Source: Nitrospirae bacterium JdFR-85 (GTDB lineage: Bacteria > Nitrospirota > Thermodesulfovibrionia > Thermodesulfovibrionales > JdFR-85). From it: DNA of 64,000 bases. Location of the stretch: contig MTOU01000027.1 in the NCBI GenBank assembly GCA_002011745.1, positions 45,095 through 109,094 on the forward strand. Direction: 5' to 3'. Both the position numbers and the translations under genes were made by a program. Shown here piece after piece: positions 44,011 to 53,794 of the stretch (position 1 is its first letter; each line of letters starts with the position of its first letter). Under the pieces are notes generated by a model, which saw only the letters and a list, made by a program, of their open reading frames with translations, was not told where the DNA came from and did not search any database.

Positions 44011-45516
44011 TCAGTCCTCCTGTGTAACCCTTAACACCTCTGAGATAGTGGTTATACCCTTCTTTATCTTCTCAGCACCATCTTCAATAAGGGTCCTCAT
44101 TCCCCTGTCTTTCGCTTCTTTCTTGAGTCTTGATGAGTCAACATTCCTTGTTATGAGTCTTCTTATATCTTCGTCTACAAGGAGTAATTCAAAGATTCCT
44201 GTTCTACCTCTGTAACCAGTACCAGCACATTCCTCACAACCTCTGCCTCTGTAGAGAGGCACTTCAGGGTCTATTCCTAAAAGCCTTCTCTCTTCCTCTG
44301 TAATCTCTCTATCCAGTTCTTTACAACTGTTACAGATTACCCTCACCAGTCTCTGGGCAAGCACTCCCCGGATAGTAGATGCAAGCAGATATCCTTCTAC
44401 CCCCATATCAATCAACCTCGTTATTGCGCTGGGCGCATCATTTGTATGAAGTGTAGAGAAGACAAGATGTCCTGTAAGGGCTGACTGTATTGCGATCTCT
44501 GCTGTCTCCAGATCTCTTATCTCACCAATCATTATTATGTCAGGGTCCTGCCTCACAATATGCCTCAAGGTATTAGCAAAATTAAGACCTATCTGTGGTT
44601 TTACCTGTATCTGATTCACTCCCTTAAGTTGATATTCCACAGGGTCTTCAACAGTAATAATCTTTTTATCAGGAGTATTGATCTTGTCAAGGGCAGCATA
44701 AAGTGTTGTGGTCTTTCCACTACCAGTTGGTCCTGTCACAAGTATTATTCCATGTGCCCTTTTGATAAGGGAATTAAAGCCATTCAGAGTATCCTCAGGA
44801 AAGCCCAGATTCTCAAGACTTATAAAAATACTCTCTCTATCAAGAAGTCTTATAACTACACTTTCACCATAAAGCACAGGTATTGTAGAAACCCTCATAT
44901 CAATATCCTTGCCGAGGACTTTTAGTCTTATTTTTCCGTCTTGAGGGAGTCTCCTCTCGGCTATATTCAGCTTTGCCATTATCTTCACCCTTGAAACAAG
45001 TGCAGGTTGTAGTCTCCTCGGAATACTTTCCACATCATGAAGCACTCCATCAATTCTGTATCTAACCTTCAATTCATCTTCATATGGCTCTATGTGTATA
45101 TCACTGGCTCTGTTTTCCACTGCACGGGTTATAATAATATTTACAAGCTTTATAATAGGAGCCTCTGAGGCGAGGTCTTTCAGATGGGATATATCCTCTT
45201 CCTCCTCTGAGGGCTGTTCATAACTGATCTGATCAATATTCTCAATAATTCTGTTTATAGTTGCCTCTTTTCCATAAAGTCTCTCAATATACTCTTCCAG
45301 CGTAGTCCTATCACATCCTACTACTTCAACCTCTGTGCCTGTAGCAAATCTTAATGCCTGTATAAGGTCTACCCTCTCAGGTTCTGCCATCATGACAACA
45401 AGCCTTCTGTCTTTCATTTCTACAGGTACAATAAGGTTTTCTCTTAGAAACTTTGATGAAATACCATCAAGCACAAGGGGTACTTTGGGTAGCATTATTT
45501 CTTTCTTCTGTTCCAT
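44011..45516 (-). CDS. gspE: GspE/PilB-family assembly ATPase
   Basis: 501 residues. An N1E-like domain, then the core with Walker A GPTGSGKTTTL (about 259-269), Asp box and Walker B region RQDPDIIMIGEIRD, and HLVFSTLHTNDAPSA. A zinc-binding pair CNSC (about 394) and CEEC (about 425) is diagnostic of assembly ATPases and absent in PilT. It powers pseudopilus or pilus polymerisation with the adjacent GspF. A TATAAT (minus strand, 45529-45524) only eight bases before the ATG suggests a nearly leaderless message, or that the ATG at 45495 is used. Confidence 0.93.
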   Translation of the reverse strand: MEQKKEIMLPKVPLVLDGISSKFLRENLIVPVEMKDRRLVVMMAEPERVDLIQALRFATGTEVEVVGCDRTTLEEYIERLYGKEATINRIIENIDQISYEQPSEEEEDISHLKDLASEAPIIKLVNIIITRAVENRASDIHIEPYEDELKVRYRIDGVLHDVESIPRRLQPALVSRVKIMAKLNIAERRLPQDGKIRLKVLGKDIDMRVSTIPVLYGESVVIRLLDRESIFISLENLGFPEDTLNGFNSLIKRAHGIILVTGPTGSGKTTTLYAALDKINTPDKKIITVEDPVEYQLKGVNQIQVKPQIGLNFANTLRHIVRQDPDIIMIGEIRDLETAEIAIQSALTGHLVFSTLHTNDAPSAITRLIDMGVEGYLLASTIRGVLAQRLVRVICNSCKELDREITEEERRLLGIDPEVPLYRGRGCEECAGTGYRGRTGIFELLLVDEDIRRLITRNVDSSRLKKEAKDRGMRTLIEDGAEKIKKGITTISEVLRVTQED

Positions 45517-45620
45517 AATGATGATTATAATACAATAACTTCTCTACATGCAAAAATTTATACAAATAGTTTATAATGTTTGTCTTGATAGAATAATAAA
45601 TATTCTAAAATGGAGGTCTT

Positions 45621-45947
45621 ATGGAGATCGAGGTAAGGGTTGGTAACGAGTCCTTAACACTCCATGTGGACAATCCTTTCAGAATCAATCCAGAAGAACT
45701 CTCAAGCCAGATTAAAAGGCACTTCTCCAGATTCAATATTGACAATATGGACATTGAAGGGCTTCTGCCGAAGATGGTGAGGGGAGTTTTTGGCTGCGAG
45801 GAAGGCTGTCCTGCAGATGCAAAGAGGCTTGTCTCAGAGGGCTATAAGGATTTTCAACTTGAGTATATAGAAGGAGGAATCCTATCAGCATCCTGTAAGG
45901 TAAATGAAAAGGATATATTTTCAATAAAGGTCTTTCCTGAATTCTAA
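45621..45947 (+). CDS. conserved-looking small protein, function unknown
   Basis: 108 residues, no signal peptide or membrane segment. An alpha/beta pattern with GCEEGCPADAKRLVSEGYKDF (about 58-78) containing two cysteines three residues apart. A good TGGAGG precedes ATG. It lies alone between gspE (divergent) and the DUF4388 gene (convergent, four-base overlap). I do not recognise a family. Confidence 0.7.
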   Translation: MEIEVRVGNESLTLHVDNPFRINPEELSSQIKRHFSRFNIDNMDIEGLLPKMVRGVFGCEEGCPADAKRLVSEGYKDFQLEYIEGGILSASCKVNEKDIFSIKVFPEF

Positions 45948-47401
45948 AATCTTTCCTCTTGTTCAAGAGCTTTTAAACCCCTAAGTGCCTTCCTGTTGGA
46001 GGGATCAATTTTTAGTGCCCTTTCAAACTGTCTCCTTGCCCTTTTCTTCAATCCAGCCTTCATATATATCTGTCCAAGAGTAGCATAGTAATTGGAGTTG
46101 AAAGGATCAAGCTTAATAGCCTCAAGAAGGGCCTCTTCTGCCTGTTTTAACCTCTGAGGGACTTTTGTAAGGGCAATAGAGAGATGACTCCAGTACTTAG
46201 GATTTTTTGGATCCAACCTTGTTGCCCACCTGAAGGCATCTACGGCTGCCCAATAATTGCCCTCTTTATATTCATTAACACCTCTCTTAAATTGGATAAA
46301 TGCTTTAATCTCATCTGACTCGGGCGGCTCTTCCTTCTCTTGTATATCTAAATTTGCTGTCTGTTCCTCTGATGCATTTGTGATTATGCTCTCATATGCC
46401 TTGGTAATAGCATCAAATATATGTGTCAACTTCTCTTTCAATCCTTCTATCTCAAGCATATAATACTTATCAGGATGGTACCTTTTAGCTAACTGATAGT
46501 AATTCTTCTTGATAAGTTTGTTATCCGTACCAGGCTTTACATTGAGTAACTCATAGGCAGACAGAGAATCGATCTTGTTGTAAAGTTCTTCTACTTCATC
46601 AATAAATGTCTGAACATTGGAATCAAGACTCTCTTCAGAGAACATCTCCTCTACCGGAGGTTTATCTACAGATTCTTCTTTCTTTTCAACGAGAATTCCT
46701 AAAGAATAAAGGAGATAGAGGGTTTTTAATGCCCTAAATGAACCGATTTTTGATATATTCAGTATATCTTTCACTGTCCTTTTACCATCAATAAGAGACA
46801 GGATCTCCTTTTCATCAGCAGAAAGAGCCACATCTTGGAACAGGCTCATGGGGTCATTACTAAGGACCAATATAGTATCCATGGCTGGCATTTCTCTCTG
46901 AATCCTTGTCCAGTTATTAATCCTTTTCACACCTTCATATAAAAGTTGCCCAAGACTCATTTTAAGAGTGATCACTTCATCATCTGGAACCTTATCCGGA
47001 ATGAATTTATACTCTCCATCCTCAAGAAGAAATAGACTCATTATTATCTCCTTAACCTGATGTTTCACTCCCCAGAAGAGGTCTTTTGGGGCAATATAAC
47101 CGAGTTCTACCAGAATAGCTCCCTGTCTTTTATTTGTCTTCTTCAGCAGTTCCACAGATTTCTCATATTGCTCAAGATTTATCTTTCCTGCCTTGAGCAT
47201 TATTTCTCCGAGTCTGTCGTCCTCACAGGTAGAAGCAGCAAACACCGCATCACCTGAAACAAAAAAGACCTTTTTTGTAAACAAATTTGTAGATACCTCC
47301 AAGGTGCCTGTTGCTCTTCTTCTATTAAGAGAAACCATAATTTTGGGAAGGCTGTATTCTCTGAGGTTTCCACTTAGTGGTATCTCAAGGTCTCTATCCA
47401 A
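45944..47401 (-). CDS. DUF4388 / J-domain / TPR protein
   Basis: 485 residues. An N-terminal DUF4388 (PatA-like) domain (about 1-170, SGNLREYSLPKIM), a linker, a J domain (about 280-345, AYELLNVKPGTD and the HPD motif in RYHPDKY), then three or more TPR units at the C terminus (YWAAVDAFRWATRLDPKN, and similar). It probably recruits DnaK-type chaperone to a complex. DUF4388 often occurs in gliding and pilus signalling proteins, which fits the nearby gspE-gspF. Confidence 0.85.
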   Translation of the reverse strand: MDRDLEIPLSGNLREYSLPKIMVSLNRRRATGTLEVSTNLFTKKVFFVSGDAVFAASTCEDDRLGEIMLKAGKINLEQYEKSVELLKKTNKRQGAILVELGYIAPKDLFWGVKHQVKEIIMSLFLLEDGEYKFIPDKVPDDEVITLKMSLGQLLYEGVKRINNWTRIQREMPAMDTILVLSNDPMSLFQDVALSADEKEILSLIDGKRTVKDILNISKIGSFRALKTLYLLYSLGILVEKKEESVDKPPVEEMFSEESLDSNVQTFIDEVEELYNKIDSLSAYELLNVKPGTDNKLIKKNYYQLAKRYHPDKYYMLEIEGLKEKLTHIFDAITKAYESIITNASEEQTANLDIQEKEEPPESDEIKAFIQFKRGVNEYKEGNYWAAVDAFRWATRLDPKNPKYWSHLSIALTKVPQRLKQAEEALLEAIKLDPFNSNYYATLGQIYMKAGLKKRARRQFERALKIDPSNRKALRGLKALEQEERF

Positions 47402-47405
47402 ACTT

Positions 47406-47663
47406 TCACCCCCCTGAGTACTCTGAAGATTTACATCTCTTTAAATCCAACCTTAGGTCCTCAATCTCCCTCTCAAGTCTTTCGTTCTTTAGTTTTAAAT
47501 ATTTTAGGGTCTGTTCTGTATTGAATAGTTTCCTTTCTACCTTTATCAACAAAAATACTGCCAACCCCAGCAGTATAAATAAGAAATACAGGTACCAGTC
47601 TCTCTTCTTTCTGCTCTTTTTTAACCTTTCAAGGTCTTCTTCTAATTTTGTCTTTTCTGTCAA
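47406..47663 (-). CDS. small membrane-anchored coiled-coil protein
   Basis: 85 residues. A basic N terminus, one membrane helix (about 25-41, [17 protein letters not shown]), then a coiled coil (about 45-78) ending in SSEYSGG. The 3' end is four bases before the DUF4388 gene. Function unknown. Confidence 0.65.
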   Translation of the reverse strand: MTEKTKLEEDLERLKKSRKKRDWYLYFLFILLGLAVFLLIKVERKLFNTEQTLKYLKLKNERLEREIEDLRLDLKRCKSSEYSGG

Positions 47664-48166
47664 TTGTATCTCTTTACAGTAAAACGGTATATCTCACAAT
47701 CCTCGTCAGGTGAAATTCCTGCCTTCATCTTTGCTATCCGCAGTTGTTCTTCCACTGTATCAACCCCTTCAAGGTTAGGCAAAAGGAGGCCCTTTCTGAG
47801 ATCCTTTATAACAATTACTCCGTACTTTTTAGGATCAAGTTCACTTAAGTCATTCACCTTCTCAGGCTCCGAAAGTACATCAACCGAGTATTCAATCTCA
47901 TCAAGTTCTTCAGGTTGAACAGGGTAGAATCTGGGGTCTTCTGTTGCTGCTGCTATGGCATTCTTTATTATCTCCTCTGCCACATTTCTTGTAGTAGGTA
48001 CTATAGTACCAATACATCCTCTCAGTTGTTTGTTCTTTTTAAGAGAGACAAATACTCCTGCACGCTGTTTCATCTCTGGTGAAAGGTCTTCTGGAGGAGT
48101 TATCACTCTCCTGTCTTTTACATACTCTTCAACAGCCCTCTTAGCAAGAGCAACTAAAGGATGCAT
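47660..48166 (-). CDS. AMMECR1-domain protein (AmmeMemoRadiSam system protein A type)
   Basis: 168 residues, single domain. The invariant LRGCIGTI segment, then [11 protein letters not shown] and [11 protein letters not shown] are AMMECR1 signatures. In many anaerobes this gene pairs with MEMO and a radical SAM gene. No such partner is adjacent here; the radical SAM gene at 1689 is of a different type. The stop overlaps the coiled-coil gene by four bases, and it starts right after the prenyl synthase. Confidence 0.9.
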   Translation of the reverse strand: MHPLVALAKRAVEEYVKDRRVITPPEDLSPEMKQRAGVFVSLKKNKQLRGCIGTIVPTTRNVAEEIIKNAIAAATEDPRFYPVQPEELDEIEYSVDVLSEPEKVNDLSELDPKKYGVIVIKDLRKGLLLPNLEGVDTVEEQLRIAKMKAGISPDEDCEIYRFTVKRYN

Positions 48167-49159
48167 TTAGTATCTCCTATAAAGAGAATAATCTGCAAGA
48201 CAGAAGAGTTGCTCTTTTGCTAAAGAATTGTTAAAGACCTCAAGTGTACTCTTCGCCTCATTCACAATACTACTGGCTATATCAAGAGACTTCTTAATCA
48301 CCCCATATTTATCAAAAAGCCTACTTAATAGTTGAAAATCCTCTGATGAAAGACTATCGGTATTGTTAAGGATATTCTTTATTTGTATCTTTTCTTCTTC
48401 ATTACACACCCTTAGGAGTTTTATTATTGGGAGGGTGAGTTTACCTTCTTCAAGGTCCTTTCCGAGCCTTTTTCCGAGTTCTGATTCTTCAGCCATATAA
48501 TCCAGTATATCATCTGCCATCTGAAAGGCTATCCCTATCTTCATACCAAACTCGGCAAGTGCTCTCTCCTGTTCTTCTGACACATTACCCAGGATGGCAC
48601 CCACCCTACAGGCCGCTGAGATAAGGGCACCAGTTTTGGCAGATATAATCCTGTAGTATTCCTCTTCTGATACATCAGGATCTCCTATCTTGCTCAGCTG
48701 TAGAAGCTCGCCTTCTGTCATTCTTGTAGTCGCCTCAGATAGAGCCTCCATAATCTTCTGGTTCTTTTGCTGCACAGCCAATCTCAAGGCATTGGAATAT
48801 AGGAAATCCCCAACCAGTATCACAATCTGATTCCCCCATATGGAGTGTGCTGTTGGTTTGCCCCTTCTTACTTCTGCATTGTCCACCACATCGTCATGAA
48901 GCAGTGATGCAGTATGGATAGCCTCAATAATACTTGCCAGTATAATTCTCGGATATTTATTATAACCACATAACTCTGCGCTCAGAAGAAGAAAAAGAGG
49001 TCGTATTCTTTTACCTCCACTTCGGAGTATATAGTTTCCTATGGCAGGAAGTAAAAAGGCAGAACTGCGGAAGAGATTGAGAAGTTCCTTTTCTACTAAT
49101 CTAATTTCCTCCTCGTATGAGGCAAATAACTCTTTTACATCACAGGTTGATCTTTCCAT
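48167..49159 (-). CDS. ispB: long-chain polyprenyl diphosphate synthase (IspB-like)
   Basis: 330 residues. First aspartate-rich motif LLHDDVVDNAEVRRG and second MADDILDY, with the GGKRIRPLF segment upstream. Chain length is set by residues before the first motif. The small side chains there and the overall length fit quinone side-chain synthases such as octaprenyl or heptaprenyl. It lies between alaS and the AMMECR1 gene. The gene symbol is an analogy. Confidence 0.9.
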   Translation of the reverse strand: MERSTCDVKELFASYEEEIRLVEKELLNLFRSSAFLLPAIGNYILRSGGKRIRPLFLLLSAELCGYNKYPRIILASIIEAIHTASLLHDDVVDNAEVRRGKPTAHSIWGNQIVILVGDFLYSNALRLAVQQKNQKIMEALSEATTRMTEGELLQLSKIGDPDVSEEEYYRIISAKTGALISAACRVGAILGNVSEEQERALAEFGMKIGIAFQMADDILDYMAEESELGKRLGKDLEEGKLTLPIIKLLRVCNEEEKIQIKNILNNTDSLSSEDFQLLSRLFDKYGVIKKSLDIASSIVNEAKSTLEVFNNSLAKEQLFCLADYSLYRRY

Positions 49160-49198
49160 TATTCCCGAATCTATATTAGGTTAAAGGATTTCTTCAAG

Positions 49199-51829
49199 TC
49201 AAGCTGTATTGGAGCCTACTATTTCCTCTATTCTCTGAAGGACAGTCTCAATCTTCTCAATATTCTTGGTTCCTCCCTGTGCCATCTCAGGTTTTCCACC
49301 TCCACTTCCTCCCACCTCTTCTGCAAGTCTTTTCATGATAGTGCCCGCATTGAATCTGTCTGTCAAGTCCTTTGTAACCATACACACAAAGGCAGCCTGG
49401 GAGTTATTCACAGAAGCGGCAATAATTATACCTGATCTGAGACGATCTCTTATATTATCAGCCAGTAGTCTCAATTCTTTATGGTTAAGTCCATCCTTTT
49501 TAACAGTTACTACACTAACATCTCCTATCTTCTTTGCATTCCTTACAACCTCTGCAATTTCATCCTTTAAAGAGCCTGTCTTCAATCTCTCCAACTCCTT
49601 CTGAAGGGTCTTCACATCCTCAAGGAGTCTCTTCACTTTCTCAAGGGGCCTATTACTCTTTAAAACCTCTTCTAACTGATTCTGGGTATTCCTTAACTCT
49701 CTAACATACTCATAGGCCTTAGTGCCTGTTATAGCCTCCATTCTTCTTATACCAGAAGCTACACTGCCTTCTGATACTACGAGAAAAAGCCCTATCTCTC
49801 CTGTTGACTTACAATGGGTGCCTCCACAGAGTTCCTTACTGAACTCACCCACTGAGACCACTCTCACTTGCTCTCCATACTTTTCATCAAAAAGGGCTAC
49901 TGCCCCAGCATTTATCGCATCATCAAGACTCATTATATCTGTACGGACTTTCAAGTCTTCCAGTATCTTTTCATTGACAATACTCTCAACCTTCTCTATC
50001 TCCTCCTTGCTTACTGCCTGGTAATGGGTAAAATCGAATCTCAACCTGTCATCACTCACAAGGGAGCCTGACTGTTTTACATGCTCACCAAGGACATCCC
50101 TTAATGCTCTGTGCAGAAGATGAGTGGCTGTATGGTTTCTCATTATTGCCTGCCGTCGCTGCTCATCCACCTCTGCCACGACCCTGTCTCCCTTTTTAAT
50201 ACTACCCCGTCTTATCTTCACCTTATGCATATGTATTCCTGAGGGATGCTTGAGTGTGTCATTCACCCTTATATATACATCAGCAGAATGGATAACACCT
50301 GTATCACCCACCTGACCACCTGAGGCAGCATAAAAGGGGGTGCGGTCGAGAATCAGAATCCCCTCCTCTGCTTCTGACAGCATCTCAGCAGATCTGTCCT
50401 CTTTCAGGATTTCCACCACCTTAGCCTCGACCTTCAAGGTACTGTATCCTACAAACTCTGTCTGATATCCGCTGGACTCTAACTGAAAAGTAATCTCTCC
50501 TTCCATAGAACCCGCAGCTGCTGCAACTCTCGCCTTTTGCCTCTGCTCCTGAAGCCTCCTCTGAAATCCCTCCTTATCAACCTCTAAACCTTCATCATTG
50601 GCTATATCTTTTACAAGGTCAAGAGGAAACCCATAGGTATCATACAGTCTGAAGACCTCCTCACCAGGTATGATCTTCCTCCCTTCTCTCTTTATCTCTT
50701 CAATGAGTTCATCAAGGAGGTTGAGACCCTTCTCAAGGGTCCTTCCGAACCTCTCCTCTTCAATCCTTAAGAGCTTCTTTGTCCTTTCTATCTCATCAGT
50801 AATCTCAGGGTAAACCTCTCCCATTACCTCAACAACAGCATCTGCTACCCTGTAAAGGAGTGGCTCCTCTACTCCCAGCAGCCTTGCATGTCTTGATGCC
50901 CTTCTTATAATCCTTCTTAACACATAACCCCTGCCTTCATTAGATGGTATTAATCCCTCAGATATGAGAAATACTGAAGCCCTTATATGATCAGCTATAA
51001 CTCTCATGGAAATATCTGTATTCTCTGAACTACCATAGATCACACCAGTAGCAGAAGATATAAACTCGATTATCGGCAGAAACAGGTCAGTATCATAATT
51101 AGTGGTTTTACCCTGTAGCACCGCACTTATCCTCTCAAGTCCCATACCTGTATCAATGCTGGGTTTAGGCAGGGGAGTGAGAGAGCCATCCTGGTCTCTG
51201 TTAAACTGCATAAATACCAAGTTCCACAACTCAAGATACCTATCACAATCACATTCTAAATTACACTCTGGCCTTTGACAGCCCACATCTGGTCCCTGGT
51301 CAATTATTATCTCAGAACATGGACCACAGGGGCCTGTATCACCCATCTGCCAGAAATTGTCCTTTGCACCAAGACGGACTATTTTAGCAGGGTCAACATC
51401 GGTAAACTCCTTCCAGAGTGTTTCTGCCTCCTCATCCTCCTCAAAAACAGATACCCAGAGCCTGTCTTTTGGAAGTCTATACCATTCAGTAAGGAGTTCC
51501 CAAGCGAATATGATAGCCTCTTTCTTAAAATAGTCACCAAAGGAAAAATTACCAAGCATCTCAAAGAAGGTATGATGTCTGGCAGTATGCCCCACATTCT
51601 CAAGGTCACTATGCTTGCCTCCGGCACGCATGCATTTCTGACAGGATGCAGCTCTACTGTAGGGTCTCTTCTCCAGACCAAGAAAGACCCCTTTGAACTG
51701 AACCATCCCTGCATTTGTAAAAAGCAGGGTTGGATCATCTGCTGGTATCAATGGAGAACTTTTTACAATCTCATGCTTCTTCTGTCTGAAATACTCCAGA
51801 AATGCCTTCCTGATTTCAGAACTCTTCAT
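49199..51829 (-). CDS. alaS: alanyl-tRNA synthetase
   Basis: 876 residues, complete. Catalytic core with RKAFLEYFRQKKHEIV, LFTNAGMVQFK, DTGMGLERI. An editing domain with HTATHLLHRAL (HxxxH) and CGGTHC zinc ligands follows, then a C-Ala domain ending in GSGGGKPEMAQGG. It is the last gene of the recA-recX-alaS neighbourhood, a very common order. Confidence 0.97.
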   Translation of the reverse strand: MKSSEIRKAFLEYFRQKKHEIVKSSPLIPADDPTLLFTNAGMVQFKGVFLGLEKRPYSRAASCQKCMRAGGKHSDLENVGHTARHHTFFEMLGNFSFGDYFKKEAIIFAWELLTEWYRLPKDRLWVSVFEEDEEAETLWKEFTDVDPAKIVRLGAKDNFWQMGDTGPCGPCSEIIIDQGPDVGCQRPECNLECDCDRYLELWNLVFMQFNRDQDGSLTPLPKPSIDTGMGLERISAVLQGKTTNYDTDLFLPIIEFISSATGVIYGSSENTDISMRVIADHIRASVFLISEGLIPSNEGRGYVLRRIIRRASRHARLLGVEEPLLYRVADAVVEVMGEVYPEITDEIERTKKLLRIEEERFGRTLEKGLNLLDELIEEIKREGRKIIPGEEVFRLYDTYGFPLDLVKDIANDEGLEVDKEGFQRRLQEQRQKARVAAAAGSMEGEITFQLESSGYQTEFVGYSTLKVEAKVVEILKEDRSAEMLSEAEEGILILDRTPFYAASGGQVGDTGVIHSADVYIRVNDTLKHPSGIHMHKVKIRRGSIKKGDRVVAEVDEQRRQAIMRNHTATHLLHRALRDVLGEHVKQSGSLVSDDRLRFDFTHYQAVSKEEIEKVESIVNEKILEDLKVRTDIMSLDDAINAGAVALFDEKYGEQVRVVSVGEFSKELCGGTHCKSTGEIGLFLVVSEGSVASGIRRMEAITGTKAYEYVRELRNTQNQLEEVLKSNRPLEKVKRLLEDVKTLQKELERLKTGSLKDEIAEVVRNAKKIGDVSVVTVKKDGLNHKELRLLADNIRDRLRSGIIIAASVNNSQAAFVCMVTKDLTDRFNAGTIMKRLAEEVGGSGGGKPEMAQGGTKNIEKIETVLQRIEEIVGSNTA

Positions 51830-51839
51830 ACACTAACCT

Positions 51840-52172
51840 CTATTTTGCAATTCCAGGTTCTGTACTTATAATCTCTGTTAATTTGCCATCTGTGAAACGG
51901 AGAATGGTTTTGAATGCTCCAGCCCATCTACGGTACTCCCACTGAACCCTTTCCCTGCCATCAGGTGTAGGAGGAAGCGCCTTTGTAACAGAAGGTGGAC
52001 CCCAGGCAAGCCTCACCTGTTGAAAGGTCATCCCTGTTACTACCTCTCCCTTTTTTATATGCTCCTGAATCTCAGGAGGAAACTCTCTGATCTCCTCATA
52101 TGAGTATCTCATACTCTTGGTACATGAAAAAAATACAAAAAAGCAGCAGATTAAAAGCACAGCTTTTCTCAT
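51840..52172 (-). CDS. BamE/SmpA-like outer-membrane lipoprotein
   Basis: 110 residues from ATG 52172, which has AGGAGG six bases upstream; an in-frame ATG at 52214 is less likely because it would spoil the signal peptide. A type II signal (MRKAVLLICCFFVFFSC) ends in a lipobox cysteine. The body GEVVTGMTFQQVRLAWGPP and VQWEYRR matches the SmpA/OmlA fold. It may be BamE itself or a relative; it lies between recX and alaS. Confidence 0.75.
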   Translation of the reverse strand: MRKAVLLICCFFVFFSCTKSMRYSYEEIREFPPEIQEHIKKGEVVTGMTFQQVRLAWGPPSVTKALPPTPDGRERVQWEYRRWAGAFKTILRFTDGKLTEIISTEPGIAK

Positions 52173-52185
52173 CTGAAACCTCCTA

Positions 52186-52683
52186 TCAATTTGATTTTTC
52201 TGACTCTGGAACAACCCTATTTAATACATTCCATATAGTCTCAGAGGAGTATCCCCTTCTTGACAGAAGGCCATACAACCTCCTCCTTTTCTTCTCCCAT
52301 GGAAGTCCTTCCATCTGTGGCAGTCTATTCTTCACAAGTTCCTCTGCCATCGCCTCCTCATCAATCTCCTCCAGCGGAATATTATCTACTAATTCTTTCG
52401 GCAGTCCTCTCTTCAGGCAGAACTGTCTCAACCCATACCTGCCAAGCCTCTTGATCCTTCTACCATATTCAACAATCTCATTGAGAATCCTCTCGTCATC
52501 TATCAGCTCAATATCCTTTAACCTCTCTATAACTCTATCAACCACGCTACTGTCAAATCCCTTCTCTAAGAGTCTGCTTCTGAGTTCATGTTCTGTTCTG
52601 CCCCTGATATTAATCAATCTAAGAGAGTAAGAAAATGGATCAAGGGTGGAATCTCTCGATCTGGATCTCGTTTTCTTTTTCAT
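52186..52683 (-). CDS. recX: regulatory protein RecX
   Basis: 165 residues from ATG 52683 (AAGGAAAAGG just upstream); an ATG at 52704 lacks a ribosome site. Three tandem RecX helical repeats: SYSLRLINIRGRTEHELRSRL, then LIDDERILNEIVEYGRRI, then a third ending LLSRRGYSSETIWNVL. RecX modulates RecA filament extension. It overlaps the end of pilT by 44 bases and lies downstream of recA in the same run. Confidence 0.9.
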   Translation of the reverse strand: MKKKTRSRSRDSTLDPFSYSLRLINIRGRTEHELRSRLLEKGFDSSVVDRVIERLKDIELIDDERILNEIVEYGRRIKRLGRYGLRQFCLKRGLPKELVDNIPLEEIDEEAMAEELVKNRLPQMEGLPWEKKRRRLYGLLSRRGYSSETIWNVLNRVVPESEKSN

Positions 52684-53794
52684 CCTTTTCCTTTGTTTCT
52701 TCATGTACAATATCTGATGTTGACTGGACACCCTTGACCTTCAGTGCAAAGTCATCAGGATTTGTTGCCTGTCTGAGTGCCTCTTCATATGTGATCAGAC
52801 CAGCTGTATAGAGATCATAAAGGGACTGATCAAAAGTCTGCATTCCATAATGGACTCTGCTCTTTGCAATAACATCCCTGATTAACTGTGTCTTCTCTGG
52901 ATCAACTATACAATCCTTTATAGTTTCTGTGGCTATCATCACCTCTACTGCTGGAACCCTTCCATTACCATCTGCTCGAGGAACAAGTCTCATAGATATA
53001 ACACCCCTTATAACAGAGGCAAGCTGAATTCTTATCTGATTATGCTGATATGGGGGAAAGACCGATATGATTCTGTTTATGGTCTCAGTAGCATCAGTAG
53101 TATGCAGGGTGCTCATTACAAGATGTCCTGTCTCAGCAGCAACTATTGCTGTCTGAATTGTCTCAAAGTCCCTCATCTCACCCACAAGTATCACATCTGG
53201 GTCTTGTCTGAGGGCAGCCCTCAATGCTTTTGCAAATGACTCTGTATCAGAGCCTACCTCTCTCTGGTTTATTATGCTCTTTTTATCTCTATGGAGATAC
53301 TCGATAGGGTCTTCTATGGTTATTATATTGTATGTCCGGTTGTTGTTTATATGGTCTATCATTGCTGCAAGGGTGGTTGATTTACCGCTACCAGTGGTAC
53401 CTGTCACCAGTATAAGGCCTCTCGGTTCAAGGGCCAGCTTCTTGAGTACTGAAGGGAGATTCAACTCATCGATTGTGGGAACCTTGATAGGGATAACCCT
53501 AAAGACCATACCAATAGTGCCTCTCTGAACAAAACAGTTACACCTAAAACGACCAAGCCCTGGAACTGAGTATGCAAAATCAATATCCTGTCTTCTTTTA
53601 AAAAGTTCTCTCTGAGAAGGATTCATTACAGAAAAGGCGATTTTTACTGCATCTTCTTGAGTAATCCGGGGATACTCCCTCATGGGAAGTAGTTCTCCAA
53701 ATACTCTCAATATAGGAGGCGAGCCAACCTTGATATGAAGATCAGATGCCTTTTTCTGATATGCCTCTTTCAGTAATTCATTAATCTCTATCAT
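52640..53794 (-). CDS. pilT: PilT-type pilus retraction ATPase
   Basis: 384 residues from ATG 53794, with GAGGAG eight bases upstream; a GTG at 53803 is possible. N-terminal [22 protein letters not shown], Walker [11 protein letters not shown] (about 130), Asp box EDPIEYLH, Walker [15 protein letters not shown], His box STLHTTDA and the PilT C-terminal AIRNLIREGK-type region replaced by [18 protein letters not shown]. No zinc cysteines, so retraction rather than assembly. It has a charged C-terminal extension. It lies, unusually, between recA and recX, overlapping recA by 14 bases. Confidence 0.93.
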   Translation of the reverse strand: MIEINELLKEAYQKKASDLHIKVGSPPILRVFGELLPMREYPRITQEDAVKIAFSVMNPSQRELFKRRQDIDFAYSVPGLGRFRCNCFVQRGTIGMVFRVIPIKVPTIDELNLPSVLKKLALEPRGLILVTGTTGSGKSTTLAAMIDHINNNRTYNIITIEDPIEYLHRDKKSIINQREVGSDTESFAKALRAALRQDPDVILVGEMRDFETIQTAIVAAETGHLVMSTLHTTDATETINRIISVFPPYQHNQIRIQLASVIRGVISMRLVPRADGNGRVPAVEVMIATETIKDCIVDPEKTQLIRDVIAKSRVHYGMQTFDQSLYDLYTAGLITYEEALRQATNPDDFALKVKGVQSTSDIVHEETKEKDEKENEIQIERFHP

